Part shown: one piece after another, positions 47,128-58,969 of the stretch | Position numbering within the stretch: position 1 is the stretch's first letter | How the letters are laid out: every line of letters starts with the position of its first letter | From: Morinoia aosen | Lineage: Eukaryota > Arthropoda > Malacostraca > Amphipoda > Talitridae | Assembly (NCBI GenBank): GCA_030386875.1 | Contig: CM059557.1 | Coordinates: 63,132,514 to 63,196,513 of the forward strand | Direction of reading: 5' to 3' | Length of the DNA stretch: 64,000 nucleotides | The notes under the pieces: generated by a model | Told to the model about the DNA's origin: nothing | Databases searched by the model: none | What the model saw: only the letters and a program-made list of their open reading frames with translations | Program-made: the position numbers and the translations under genes

Positions 47128-47947
47128 GTTCAGCTCGAGACGTGAACTGATCAGTGTCAATTGTGCTCCTCGATATCTCAAGGAATATCATTCAATTCAT
47201 GGTATTAGTGAATGAAAGGGATAATTAATGTGACGAGCTTTTTATTGTCAATATTGAAATAATTAAATATGAGCTTAGTTCTTATGCGCTGCTGGTTAAA
47301 ACGATATAGCAGGTAAATTATTTTCTGTTGAACTGTTGCTAATTTCGGTCAATATAAACATCTGATTTTATTACAATTGTTTCTCTCATAAGCGCTCCGT
47401 TGTGATGGGAAGTGATAAGTTACTAGAAGTCGTGTAAGATATATATGCAGAGTTTTAATTCGTATACATGTGCAAGCCTTTCGATGACAGTAGCCATTTC
47501 TCCACCTATGCTGAAAGAATATTATAGCTTTTACTTCATATTGTTGTACCAAACTAGTCATCTATGAAATAATATTTTTTGAACGTTTAAATATGTATAT
47601 ATACGTAAGCATTTCAATTTGAAATACTCAACGAGAAATCCATCAGTACAATTATTAACTTTTAAAATTTTGTTTCTTATTTCTCATTTCGTAATTTATT
47701 TCGTTGACCTTTATTTTGAGGGTTTATCAGTCTTCACAATATGGATGAGGTTTGTTTGTGTAATTCATTTTGTCAATGTTTTGCCTTGATAAAATATAAA
47801 TGTATGAAGAACAAATTTACACCTTCAAAGACATATCCATGTATTATCAACGATTAAATATGATTTTGAATGTATTGGAATTGAATTGTTAGAAATGTTA
47901 ATGCATTTGAAAGTTAAATTCATTCATCATAGTTCATTTACATAGAA
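47128..47947. other. AT-rich stretch with no recognised gene
   Basis: No motif, repeat or credible frame seen. Confidence 0.5.
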
Positions 47948-48235
47948 TCATGATGTTTTAAATTTGAGCATTGAAGTTTGCGCTGTCATTGTGTTAAAGG
48001 AATTTAATTTGCTTCTAAGAAATGTTAATAAGAATGTACAATTCAGCTTGTACGACTCCTTGATTTTGAATGATGAAGTTTGCACTGCCATTTTATTATA
48101 GGAATTTGATTTGCTTTCATGTAAATAACAATTCATTACTGAACAATTCAACTGGTATCATGATTTTTCGAGTTTGAATATTGAAGTTCGCTGCCATAGT
48201 ATTAGAGGACTTTAATTTTTCTGAAAATCGTTGCA
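47948..48235. repeat. Three imperfect tandem copies of a unit of about 100 bp
   Basis: Each copy holds a GAATTTGAATATTGAAGTTTG-like start, then GCTGCCATTNTATTA and GGAATTTAATTTGCTT, with starts near 47955, 48060 and 48165. The last copy is shorter. Confidence 0.65.
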
Positions 48236-48702
48236 AAATTAAACAAAAAATTACTTCTTGACGGCCAGTTATTTTCATTCCATGTTAATTTGGCGGATAT
48301 CTGATACGAAAAAATTGATGACCGTAGTTTTACCACGAATACCTGTACCGGGTGTCCTATAAAAATGTCTCCGCCTTATAATTGATTATATCACTGCTTT
48401 AAATTAGCATATTTGCACGACCTTTTTTCACAATGTAGGTGATTTTGTTTCCTTTTTTCAACAATTTCAGTTTTTGAATACCTTTTTATAACCACTTTAC
48501 AGCGATCGATTTACTGAAAGAGGTAGAAAAACTAGTTGTTCAAAAGAAATGTTTTAAAAACAATGCTGGCGTTCTTCATTTCTCAATACCTACTGTTAAA
48601 ATTAATTTCACAATGATGTATCCAACATACCACCAAGTATTTAGACCCTCTGAGAGGTTATTCACTTCCTTATTTCATCATTTGAAGACACCTAAAATGT
48701 AG

Positions 48703-48849
48703 CTCAATAACTATCGAAGAATTTTCAGCGTGTTGGAATATGAAGCAACGAAAAACTGTGAAAAAGTTAGAAGAGCATTTAATGAAAAATTCCCAGAAAG
48801 GAACTCTCCTGATAAGAATACTGTGTATCGCACAGTTAGAAAATTTGCA
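48703..48849 (+). pseudogene. Transposon helix-turn-helix domain (DUF4817-like) in the foldback arm
   Basis: One open plus-strand frame of 49 codons reads YRRIFSVLEYEATKNCEKVR, RAFNEKFPERNSPDKNTVYR and TVRKF. This is the pattern of the insect transposase N-terminal HTH (F-x-V-x-x-Y...V-x-R-x-F-x-x-x-F-P-x-R...P-x-x-x-T-I-x-R-x-V-x-K-F). The opposite arm repeats the first 27 or so residues on the minus strand near 49155-49072. No DDE domain follows. Confidence 0.7.
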
Positions 48850-49022
48850 GTTAGGTTTTTAAATAACTCTTCCAGGTTAAGATACGTACGTGTGTAGCCA
48901 TATGCGTCCAGCTCTTGTGAATGTTTCAGCCCTGATGACGAACTCCACTTGTGAGTTCGAAAGCTTGGCCTAATATATATCTTAACCTGGAAGAGTTATT
49001 TAAAAACCTAACTGCAAATATG
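48847..49022. repeat. Inner hairpin in the foldback spacer, perfect arms of about 40 bp
   Basis: TTTGCAGTTAGGTTTTTAAA, continuing to AGGTTAAGATA, at 48847-48887 recurs exactly inverted at 48980-49022. The loop of about 95 bp contains GAACTCCACTTGTGAGTTCG, itself a small palindrome. It may be an independent MITE inserted in the spacer. Confidence 0.85.
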
Positions 49023-49505
49023 GAACCCAGGCGTCAACTATTCACCTTGATAAGTTAGAAAATTAGAAGAAAATTAAATGCTTTTCTAACTTTTTCATGG
49101 TTTTTCGTTGCTTCATATTCCAACACGCTGAAAATTCTCCGATTGTTATTGAGCTGCATTTTAGGCGTCTTCAAATGATGAAATAAGGAAGTGGATAACC
49201 TCTCAGAGGGTTTAAATACTTGTGGTATGTAGGATAAATCATTGAAAAATTATTTTCAACAGTAGGTAATGAGAAATGAAGAACACCAGTGTTGTTTTTA
49301 AAACATTTCCTTTCACCAATTAGTTGACCTCTTTCAGTAAATCGATCCCTGTAAAGTGGTTATCAAACGATAGTCAAAAACTTTAAATATAAATAATTCG
49401 AAAAGGAAACAAAATTTATTAGATTGTGAAAAAATATATTTCAAATATGTTTATATAAAGCGGAGATAAAATCAATTAAAATGTCGGGTACATTTTTGTC
49501 GGGAG

Positions 49506-50582
49506 ACCTGGTATAGCTTGGTATAAGTTATACCATGGAGGGTTCATAGTTTTCGGTCTTTTTTGAAAGCCTTAATTTTATAAAAATTCAATTTTTGAAT
49601 TTCTCATATTACAAGTCAATAAGTATAAAGAAAATTGGAAATGTTTGAATGATGGAATCGTTCATTGCATCTTAGCCTGGCTGCAAAACTACATTCCACA
49701 CCCTGAAAAAAATATCTCAATTCGCAAGTTCTTCCGAGATCTTCGGTTAAGGTTTCATTCGCCATGCATGTACGACTTTATGAATTAACAGCCTTGTGAC
49801 ATATATATGAGTATTATACTTATATATATGTCACTAAAACACGCGACAACGAGTGGTGGAGGCTACCATGAAACCCTATAAATACTGAAATGCCATTGTT
49901 TTCGCCACTAATTACTGTACCGGCTGATAAATTACTTCAAAGAAAATCGCGAAACATTTGCGATCAGTTTACATAACATAACCATGTATGGTATCAAGAT
50001 TCAGTGCGTGATGAGAATGGCATTTTGGGGGGACGTGTTCTCAACAGGTCATCTGCCACAAGACGTGGCATTACAACGGCACCGGAGCGACCAACCAACT
50101 TCGATAACCACATGGAACAATGTATAATACACGTCAGCAGAATTCATGGTATGTCTGCTTGATTTATACATGGAACCAATGCGTTATTACCACATGGACC
50201 CTAGCTGGCAGAAGCGAGGGATGGTCACGAGGCATATGGTTTCCATGTAGGACCCACATTCTCTACATGTGTCCTAACCAGGTGGGACCCACATGAGGCC
50301 ACTTTCCAAAAGTCCATGCGGTTTCCACATAGCATGGGCACGTAGAACCCATATGTCAAACATGGACAATCCATGTCGTAACCATGTGGCTTCCATGTGA
50401 CCTTGTATATAGGGCAGTTTGAGGATGATTTTTAGAGTTGCGGTTGCCAAAAAGGGATAAATGGCATTAGTACGCCATGTAGGAAGGATTAAGGAACGTT
50501 TTTACGTAAAAATCGCATATAAGAATTTTTTGTCCAAAAAACATTCGCTTACATTAATTTTTACGGCTTTAATTTACAGCAG
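49506..50582. other. Stretch with a perfect palindrome and a CATG-rich minisatellite
   Basis: At 49796-49834 GTGACATATATATGAGTATT forms a hairpin with its inverse. At about 50110-50400 a degenerate CCACATGG/CCATGTGG phrase recurs a dozen or more times in both orientations (for example CATGTGGCTTCCATGTGACC near 50380). No gene is seen. The BEL reading resumes at 50583. Confidence 0.6.
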
Positions 50583-53150
50583 TTTGCAACTAATATTAAC
50601 GACCTTCATTCCCAACTGTTAGCTTCTGGTCTGGCCGAGAACTGTAGAGTAAACAAATTTCACGGAATAATATGGAACCGGGCAGCTGATGAAATTTTTA
50701 CTAAGGCACTTAAGTTAGAAGAATCGGGCAATGTTAAGAGAGCTATTTTATCGTCATTGAATTCAAATTTCGATCCTGCTAGCTTTATTTTACTCACGTT
50801 GAACAGGGCAAATTTATTTCTCCATGAACTTCAGATGAAGTCTGCTTTCTCCAGGGATAATTAAATAGACGCCTTCTCTATAAAAACGTGGAGTAAAATT
50901 GCTAGGCAGGTTAAGAGCTTGGTAAAGTTAACGTTGCTGCGCTGTTTACTAGATTACGGGAGTTCTTTTACTTTGTTTGTGTTCGCGGATGTCAGCTAAG
51001 ACTTCTTATGTGTGGCCTATTCGATGGACAAAGTGTCGGGATAATTCAATTTTCTCGTATGAAAAAATAAGTTCGTTGGTGCCAATCTTAAAATTAAATC
51101 AATAATTTCCTATACTGGAGCTTCTTTCCGTCAATGATGGGTTACCATAGCATTGAAAATCTACAGAGATCTTACTATTGTCCATTGTCCAGTTCGTATT
51201 GGCGAACTGAAACTTTACACCGACTCCATGATAGCATTGAACCGGCAAAACTCCAAGACCCTAAAACCTGAGAAAATAGAGCGAAGAGTTCATTGATGAA
51301 CAAAGCGTAAAGGCCGGTACACACCTTGCGTTACGTCAATGCTATTTTTCACCGTAGTGGTGTCACAGAACAACCGCTTATGTACAGACGGGCTTGTCGA
51401 TAAGCGCGTGGTGAAGCTGCAGTCAGTTCGTGGAGGGAATATATATGGAGGGAGCATGGTCTTCTGTGAAGAGAACCAGATTTTGAGTGTTCTCTTAAGT
51501 TTGTAGTAACCAATAGCGTTCTCCCTAGTGTGACGTCAGCAGGAAAGTCAGTTACCTACTGACTACGATAGAGTGCGCACACGTTCGCTGAATGCTCTTC
51601 TAGCTGTTGAGACTATCGCACAATCGTTAATCATTAATTTGGGAGTCCGAAAGATAATAAATTGTGTTTCTTCACTTGAGGACACTTAATTAATAATATC
51701 AAAATTACTAGCAAAGATACATTATGAGTTGAAAACTATAAAGATTACAGGCCCTTGAATATAACAAATTACAGAGCGACCTGCACGCACACCTTCCCCT
51801 TTGACTTGTGGTGGGTTACTAATCTTGCTTTGGAAAATGGGAGGCGGAGTTGTAGAGAAGGTGGGAGGAGCCAACTTCAGCCAAGCGTCTGTGGTTGGCT
51901 CAAAGGTGGTGACGTGTCGAGCCTTCCCAATGCCTTAGTCTCTCAACTTTTGCAGCTAATTTGAATCCGATCGAAATCGGCCATGCTCCCTCCAGTATAT
52001 TCTAGCTTCATGTGTCAGTTGCCGATGAGCTTTGAGAGAAGGAGAACGTCAGAAAACAATGTGCTGCGCGAAGCAGCTGCGCTCGGCTCATCGCGGAGCG
52101 CGTCAGCGAGACCATAACCGTACTCAATGCCTGCTTGTCTCACACTGACTCTGCCGTGCGCTGTTGGCCACTCGGCCTGCAACAGCAATCGGGTTTGCTA
52201 GGCTTTCTGTTGCTGATGCGGCACCATGCTGCCGAGCGGTCAGAGAGCTTTGGGTGGTCAGAGATGCGGCATGAAGCACGCGAATTTGAAAGGTGTGTAC
52301 GGGGCTTTAGACTCGATCGCGCGCGCATTTGAGGTTCATACTGTGAAATTTTTTCACGTTCAGGGGTCTAGGGACTCAAGTAACCCAGCTGACTGTCTCA
52401 CCCGATGCGATGCGTCTCAAGCAGGTTATTAGCTTGGTCTACGTACTTGACGAGCCCTAATGTCGAGACATTAAATGACTTTCTCTTTCTAAGTATTCCC
52501 GAGCAGTGTCAAGAACCTTTGCTGTAAAATAAAATGTTTGTTAATGTTGTCGGTGTGAGTCGCATTGGATCAAATATTCATTTGGGACAATTTTTTTCAT
52601 TCACGAACTATTGCCGAGTGAATCATTATGTTCGTCGATTTATATTTAATTTGAAAAAGAAAGCTAATGAGAAGTATCCTGAGCATTTTACTGATGTACA
52701 TTTTCATGGATGTTCGTACGAAAATACTCGCTCTGAAGTTTCGAAAAGTGCTCAACAGGTAAATTACCCTTAAGTATTTGCGTTCTTTTCAAAGGAAACC
52801 CCCGACGCGGGTATCGTGATTCAATTGAATTTATTTGTAAACGAGCATGGCCTAATCAGAGTTCGGAATAATTTTCAAAATTTGAAGGCCTCTTATGGCA
52901 CACAATAACCAATTTTGATGCATTAATGTTGCTCTCTAACAAGGTCTTTAATATAAGATTATTATGTGAAATGCGTCATGCTGACGTGTCCAAGATCCTT
53001 GCTGCTCTCAGGAAGCAATTTTGGATCCCATGTGCATTCAATGTAATGAAGAAGGTGGTCGGTGCATGCCTGGTGCGCAAAAGAGTGTATGGACGTGCTG
53101 TTCTGATAAATCTAAACTCTTACAGAGATTTTAGGATCTAGCTATTTACC
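50583..53150 (+). pseudogene. BEL/Pao retrotransposon, right block: RT end, RNase H and integrase N-terminus
   Basis: Reading resumes with LQQFATNINDLHSQLLASGL, then VNKFHGIIWNRAADEIF, VKRAILSSLNSNFDPASFIL and WSKIARQVKSL. These correspond to the BEL blocks L-x-K-W-x-S-N, K-x-L-G-x-x-W, K-R-x-x-L-S-x-x-x-x-x-F-D-P-x-G and W. RNase H remnants follow (FVFADVS near 50970, LKLYTDSMIALNRQ near 51215). MITE copy 2 then interrupts at 51430-52012. After it come FFHVQGSRDSSNPADCLTR (52350), RVNHYVRRFIFNLKKKA (52620) and the integrase zinc region MRHADVSKILAALRKQFWIP (52970) ending KRVYGRA. Stops are frequent. No integrase core or 3' LTR is recognised after 53150. Confidence 0.8.
51430..52012. mobile_element. 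583-bp MITE, copy 2
   Basis: Same length and order as copy 1 at 39992-40574, with scattered substitutions. Ends CGTGGAGGGAATATATATGG and, inverted, CATGAAGCTAGAATATACTGG-like. It lies between RNase H and the tether of the BEL right block, so it entered that element. Confidence 0.8.
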
Positions 53151-54068
53151 TCCCTAGCAATTTTCCTCCACGTTTTCATGGAGAAGGCGTCTATTTGATT
53201 ACCCCCGTCTGTGTAAAACGGGTTTAAAATACCTGAATTCCTCTTCTTATCCTACTATTGCCTGTTACTTGGGTGGTGTTGTCTAATCTTTAGTTAACAC
53301 GTTTACTACGGAGTGGGACAAATGTGTACTACTTGGTAAATTGACCATATACACACCAAAGTAAGTGAATAACACTTCAAACCCTGCCGCAACCTTTTTT
53401 AAATGAATTTTATCATACGAGGAAAATGTTGGTAAGCACATATATTTCGTACATTTCTTAAAAAGGATGAAAACTTATTCGAGCAGGCAAGTCGATTTCC
53501 CCAGTCTGATTTTCACAACTAACCAAATGAACTTTACGACCCGCGTAATCGTAGTCAAAGTGTTAAGCAAGTGCAGTCAATTTTTAATCCTCGACTGCCG
53601 TACGAACTACGAACACTTTCAGCCGCTAGAGGGAGAAGCCAAGATGTTAATCAGATAACAAACGACCGATAGCCTTCAAAGCTTCTTTAAAGAAGAAATT
53701 TAAACACGACATTGTACTGACTCGTGAAATGTTGATCATGGGATATGAGCTACGAAGATGAAAATATTTATGACCCTTCTTTTACAGGTGATCGCTCAGC
53801 TCACAGTGACTAAATGCCCCCTCCTACGCACAAATATGTCTGCAGATAGATCTGATGTGGGTGCTGAGCTAGTGAGTTTGTACGCTCATTTCAGGTTGAC
53901 ACAGACTGTATGAGGCAAATGAGCTATGCTGGATAATTTTGGAGCGACCGGATACAAACCTTGACACCACATCAGTGTCAATCCAGCTTTCGTAGGTGGT
54001 GCACGCCTGTACTTGGCCTGTCTCTCTCCTTGTGCACTTCATTAACCAATTCCACATTTGTATATTCA
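53151..54068. other. Stretch with no confident gene
   Basis: Could contain the decayed BEL integrase core, but no D-D-E spacing is seen. Plus-strand frames (for example 53467-53658) lack motifs. Confidence 0.4.
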
Positions 54069-54233
54069 CTACTTCTTAGGAACCATTCTTTCGTCCATTT
54101 TGAGCGAGGTTTTACATCTCTTTTCTTTCTTATTCATTGCAACTATAGCGAATTCCATCAACTGCATAAACTTGCCGTCTGGAGCCGCCATTCTTGTGCG
54201 TGCTCTCCACCTAGCTGCTATTGGCATACTGAT
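54069..54233 (-). pseudogene. Downstream half of an ORF split by hAT copy B
   Basis: The minus-strand frame begins at the hAT boundary (ISMPIAARWRARTRMAAPDG) and runs to MVPKK and a stop at 54069. If the hAT and one target copy are removed, this frame is continuous with the frame at 63821-64000. It is basic (many Arg/Lys) and has no recognised domain. Beyond 54110 another frame reads WTKEWFLRSSEYTNVELVNE, faintly like the start of a Harbinger transposase, so the split ORF may itself be part of an old transposon. Confidence 0.4.
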
Positions 54234-54544
54234 TACAGGGCTGCCGAAATTTTTTCTGCTGATCGTACCAAAACCTCCATGAAAACGTACCAAAAATTGT
54301 TAAAACATACAAAATCTACTTAAGTATCCATTAAACGTAAAATTCAAAGGTTTTACCTACCTTTCCTGTTAGAATGAAGCTTCCTCCTCCTTTTCTTCTT
54401 CATTCTTCTACCAATGTTTTTTTTATTCAATTGTTGACTAAGTTACCGCGGTGGCTTCCATTTTGTTCAATCTATGTTCTCTAACATAGATTTTTATCGC
54501 ATTCATGCATTTAGTCTCTTTTAACGAAATCCTGTTTTTTGTTT

Positions 54545-54928
54545 TTATATAATTAAGAGCCGAAAAAATTCTATAGCTTCAGCAGAAGAATGCAGCATTG
54601 ACAAAAGCTGCATCATGAACTCGGAAAGCAGCGGATATCTGGACTGATCGCCGCACGTTTCCAGAGATACTGCGTACCAGAATTTTTCAGGCACTGTTTC
54701 TGTCTTGAAAGGAGCATCTTTTAACAAACATTCTAGCAACTTCATATTTATCTTTTCATACAGCCCATCTTTCCCGAGATTGGAGAAATGCATTGAATGT
54801 AGTATTATTGAATTGCATTTATTTTCAAATTGATTTACATATACTGGATCTAAAGCTTCCAATAGCTTCAACATGCTGAGCAGACCGTGAGACAGGAAAC
54901 GCTGCAACATCTGTTTTGTTGAGCACAC
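54545..54928 (-). pseudogene. hAT transposase C-terminal fragment
   Basis: 128-codon minus-strand frame. The N-terminal part (FLSHGLLSMLKLLEALDPVY) resembles the helical insertion region. The end carries FMMQLLSMLHSSAEAIEFF, the hAT dimerisation signature with Glu followed by I-E-F-F instead of the usual E-R-x-F-S. It is equivalent to the piece at 2244-2444 in copy A, but longer. The catalytic core is absent. Confidence 0.75.
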
Positions 54929-55726
54929 GTAAAAGTTGAGACCTTTCTACGCAAACTCTTGTAGTTTTTTAGGACACATTGTGTTGCCATTGACTCAGGA
55001 GAATGTTCAGATCTTTTTTATGAAGTTGTCCGTAGTAATTTTCGCTCCAGTGAAAGCAAAATACATTTTGGTAAGGAGATCTTGTAGGTTTGCTGATAAT
55101 CTCAAACAAATTCCGGTTAATTTACCTCGCATTTATATGGAAAGTTTTGTAACTGCCAAAAATAAGGGTGATATTCCTTGTTAGGGCATAATTTCCTAAG
55201 TAAACATTGGAAATCTTTAGCCCTTTACCGCCCAATTTTATGTATTTTAAAGAAGAAAATTTTCTGAAGCGTTCAAATACGTTCTAATACAATGTAATAT
55301 GCTATGCTACTGTTAGTTTTCGGAAAGCATCAATATTATAAGTTTTTATTAGTGTGGACGAATTCGTCCAAGTGAGATTACCAGAATAGAAGCTAACATG
55401 GATAAAAACGTCCAAATGAGTTTTGGGGATAATAATGACACAATATATTCAATCACAAGTCACAAGTTGTATTTCACAGGCAAATAACAAAATAATATTT
55501 TCCTTTGTGACTAGAAAACAATTCCATTAATAAAGGTCCATCTATATTGTAAGGTTCATATATAAAGAAATAATATATTGTCTACAACTGGGAAGCATAA
55601 CCCCATGAAAGATAAAGGTTATAAAATCAATTTCTATTGATAATATATGCCAAAATAAAGAACTTTTACCATTGTGATATTGTTTTTAGTGGTTGTGATA
55701 CGCATAGAAACAATTATGTCTCTGAT

Positions 55727-57516
55727 TCAAGCAGAGATTGACCCGGCATTTCTCGTACTGCACATTTTCTTGCCGCCGGAACAATTCGTATAGATGCAGG
55801 TTTTTCGCTCATTGGTAATTTTGGGCCAATGTGCGACCTGATCACAACGAATTGATGCATCTGGTGCGACTTGCATGTATGTCACCTTCCGCCTTTTTCC
55901 AGAAACTGTCTCTGGAGTAGACTCTCCTGATGCACTGGGTCTTCCACGTCGAGGACGAGAAGAGATCTTGCCACTTTTCATCAAGGAAACGGCTATTCTT
56001 AGTTTGAACAATGCTAGGGGCGATATGTCTTTTTCAGGAATGCTGAGTTTTTCGACCTGTCTCTTGTACAACACCCATGCATTTACGATGGCCATATCAA
56101 TCATATGAAATATGAGTCGATGATAATACTTTTTTGATCTGATTGTAATGCGGTACAATGATATGAGGCAGTCTGCAAGATCAACTCCTCCCATGTTTTT
56201 GTTGTAGAGCTGAATGATGTTGGGGCACTGTACATCAACATACTTTTTTCCTTTTGAGTCCCATCTTGATACTGTGCCAACTGGTTGAGAAGCTGCAAAA
56301 TTTGATACAATATTCACAACTCTCTTGTCGCACCACCTCACATAAGATATAGTATTGCCATCTTGTTCTGTAGTTCATTCTTCAAGAGAACCTCTTCCCT
56401 TCTTCAGCAGCTCCTTGTCACATTCCTTTCCCAATTTCAATCCTGCCAACCGAGGAGGTCGTATTGTTCAACAGCAAAATATCTGCTTTGTTGACAGGAA
56501 TTGGATCAGTGGCAATGAAGAGAACCAGTTGTCAAAGTACAACGAATGATTTTTTCCAGGAGGAATTACCTATGCCAGTTGAAGAACACAGTTGGAGCTT
56601 GGACCCAAATTAGGGATGTTCGGATCATCAACTGGATCAACTTTGCCAGTATAAGGAAGGAAATCGTGAATGAAACCACCACTGTCACAAAGCACAAAAA
56701 ATTTAAAGCCCCCATTTCTTGGGCTTGCTTGGAATGTATTGTTTCATATAATTTTTTCCTTTGAATGGGACCATTTGTTCATCAACACTCAAGTGTTGAT
56801 TCGTCGGGATATTCTTGAATTTAGAGCGCAGGTGATCTACCATTGGGCGTATTTTGAAGAGTTTGTCACGCTGTGTTGGATCTTGAGGTAATGTGGTTTT
56901 GTCAACCAAGTGCAAGTGGCTTTTTATCTCCTCCCAACGATTGCGGCTCTTGACTGAAGAAGAAAATTCTCCCAATGGTCCTAAATGCACGGACCAATGC
57001 ATTCTGACATTGGAAAGTTTACTTATTGAAAAGTATATTGACAAACCAAGCCATTGTTCAAGTTCAAGTAGATCAATATTCACTGGCTTATTTGAATTTT
57101 TCTGTGTTGAGAAGAGGTTAGTTTGAGCCACAATTTTGTTCATTAGACTTTCTGAAATAAAATCCTAAAAATATTCAATAGGCAATTTTAGTGAATCGTA
57201 TTGTTCATCAGTTTCACCAAGGAATTCGTAGAGTTTTGTTTCACTAGTTTCTACTCTCCAAACATTTTGTCTTCGTGTTTGTGCTCTCGATCATCTCATT
57301 TGAAGGTATGGGCAATTCAGCAGGAGGCTCTTCCTCGGAAACAGGATGATCTTCCACAGCATCGTCTTCACGTGCTTCATCAAAGGTGCCTCTGTCTGCA
57401 GTAATAACATTGTCATCATCTGATTCTTCATTTACAGGTGCAACATAATCTGGATCTGCAACGGAGTCGTCATCGGAAATAAGACCGCAGTCGCTGTCAG
57501 CATCATTAAAATACAT
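55727..57516 (-). pseudogene. piggyBac transposase, three disruptions
   Basis: The cut-and-paste transposase starts at ATG 57516 with an acidic N-terminal region (DADSDCGLISDDDSV...) ending at 57244. A frameshift leads to the second frame (57143-56703): LEQWLGLSIYF and SVDEQMVPFKG (first catalytic Asp). A one-base excess in a G run near 56715 shifts the frame again; there YFDNWFSSL (about 56505) gives the second Asp. A TGA at 56375-56377 (probably from CGA) interrupts, and the last frame to 55727 has MGGVDLAD (third Asp). It ends with a Cys-containing tail (YTNCSGGKKMCST) that is short for the usual C-terminal zinc domain. All three catalytic Asp remain. Confidence 0.92.
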
Positions 57517-57849
57517 GTTTTGTATTACAGCAGAGTTCCTCGTATTTGCTGTCCGTGAACGTGCGCCGTAAAATTCTGACAGCGAGAAACCAGTAAAATA
57601 TTTTGGATCACTAAATTGTCATATTGCAAGACATATAGAAAATAATTTTGATTACACAAAAGTTTTATCATACTGTAAAAATAAAGCAAAATATTACATT
57701 TATAATTATGATCAAGTACCGCAGAATTATCATAGACATGGTAAATTGTAAATTATATATTTATTATTACAAATAAATATAATCATAATATCTTTGAAAC
57801 TCCATAGAAACTCCATAGAATTTATTGTCACAAGGTCACATTTAAAATT

Positions 57850-58850
57850 ACAATACAGGTAATCTAAAAAGGTGACAAGGGCCACGTCAAGCTCTTTCGC
57901 TTATTGGGCCTAATAAAAATTAGGGGAAAATCGCAAAACCAATTGCTAAAAATAAAAACTACACTATTAAACATCCAAAATAAGAGTTCCAGCGAGTCGA
58001 GCTAACAGAGAAAAGACACAGTAACAAGAGGAAAACACACTAGAGGGTAACATAGAAAATGCAAATAAAAATAGGAAAATATCAAGTGGCAAGGGAATAA
58101 GTAAGAGTAGAATTGTCAAGAATAAAACACGGAGTTCCAGCTCCCCTCCCTCGCTAGCACACATGCGCCAACCCATGCTGGAACTCCCTCCCAACAGGAC
58201 GTTGAGAGTAGTAAACACATGGCGCACACAAGGAAGACAATAGAAATGCCTTATACATAGTCATAAGCAATCAGAATGACTAGAAGAGGTGCACGACTGA
58301 CCAGAGTACTAAACAATGCAAATACTTAACAACAGAGGTAAAAATGTAAAAAAATTGCAACAATACAAGGAAAAGAGAAAACACAATAAAACTGACATAA
58401 TATAATACCAGGGAATAATAAGAAGTTACAGCATCCCCCCCCCCCCCACGCTAAAGTACGAGCGCCTAACCCTTGCTGGAACTAACTCAGATTTATAGCT
58501 AAGTAAATCACAGCAGGCGCTCGTTAATACACAGTGAAAAGTAAAATTTAAAAGTATTAAAATGGGAAGCGTAACTAATAATGCGCAAACTCAGACTTCT
58601 TTACTATTATACAATACAGGTATTCTTAAAAGGTGACAAGGGTCACTTCAAGCTCATTCGCATTCTTGGGCCTAATAGAACGGGGGATAATCGCAGAAAA
58701 TAATACAACCGCTAAAAGAACAATCGCAGTGACAGATTTATAGCTAATTAAATCACAGTAGGCGCTCGCTAACACATAAACAAAAGTAAAATTTAAAAGT
58801 ATTAGAATAGGAAGCGAGACTAATATTGCGCGATCGCTGATTTCTTGAAT
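57850..58850 (-). repeat. Tandem repeats in the LINE 3' untranslated region
   Basis: Two motif blocks alternate. Block B (AATACAGGTATTC, then AAGGTGACAAGGG and TTGGGCCTAATA) occurs at about 57851-57950 and 58611-58710. Block A (GATTTATAGCTAA, then AAATCACAG and AAAATTTAAAAGTATTA) occurs at 58490-58605 and 58732-58847. A third phrase, GCGCCTAACCCTTGCTGGAACT-like, is at 58170 and 58465. A run of 13 C lies at 58435-58447. Confidence 0.75.
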
Positions 58851-58969
58851 GCATTTTTAAAGCGGTACCCAGGCAACGGCATCAGCCATTCAGAATCCAA
58901 CGTATTTAACATTTGAACCATTTGGTAAATTGTTCCACATTTTTCCACGTCAAGTCGTTCATAGGTTAG

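Larger units (their letters stand above)
48348..49505. mobile_element. Foldback element of 1.16 kb with arms of about 435 bp
   Basis: Left arm 48348-48785 recurs inverted at 49072-49505. Matching blocks include TTCAGCGTGTTGGAATATGA, CCCTCTGAGAGGTTAT and GTAAAGTGGTTAT (inverted in the right arm). The ends resemble GTACCGGGTGTCCTATAAAA, typical of Tc1/mariner-like families. Each arm carries the start of the same helix-turn-helix coding piece, so the element looks like two head-to-head partial copies. Confidence 0.85.

Noticed and set aside
54058-54323. Plus-strand frames of 74-120 codons
   Set aside because: They lie opposite the minus-strand frame split by hAT and run into the hAT terminal repeat.
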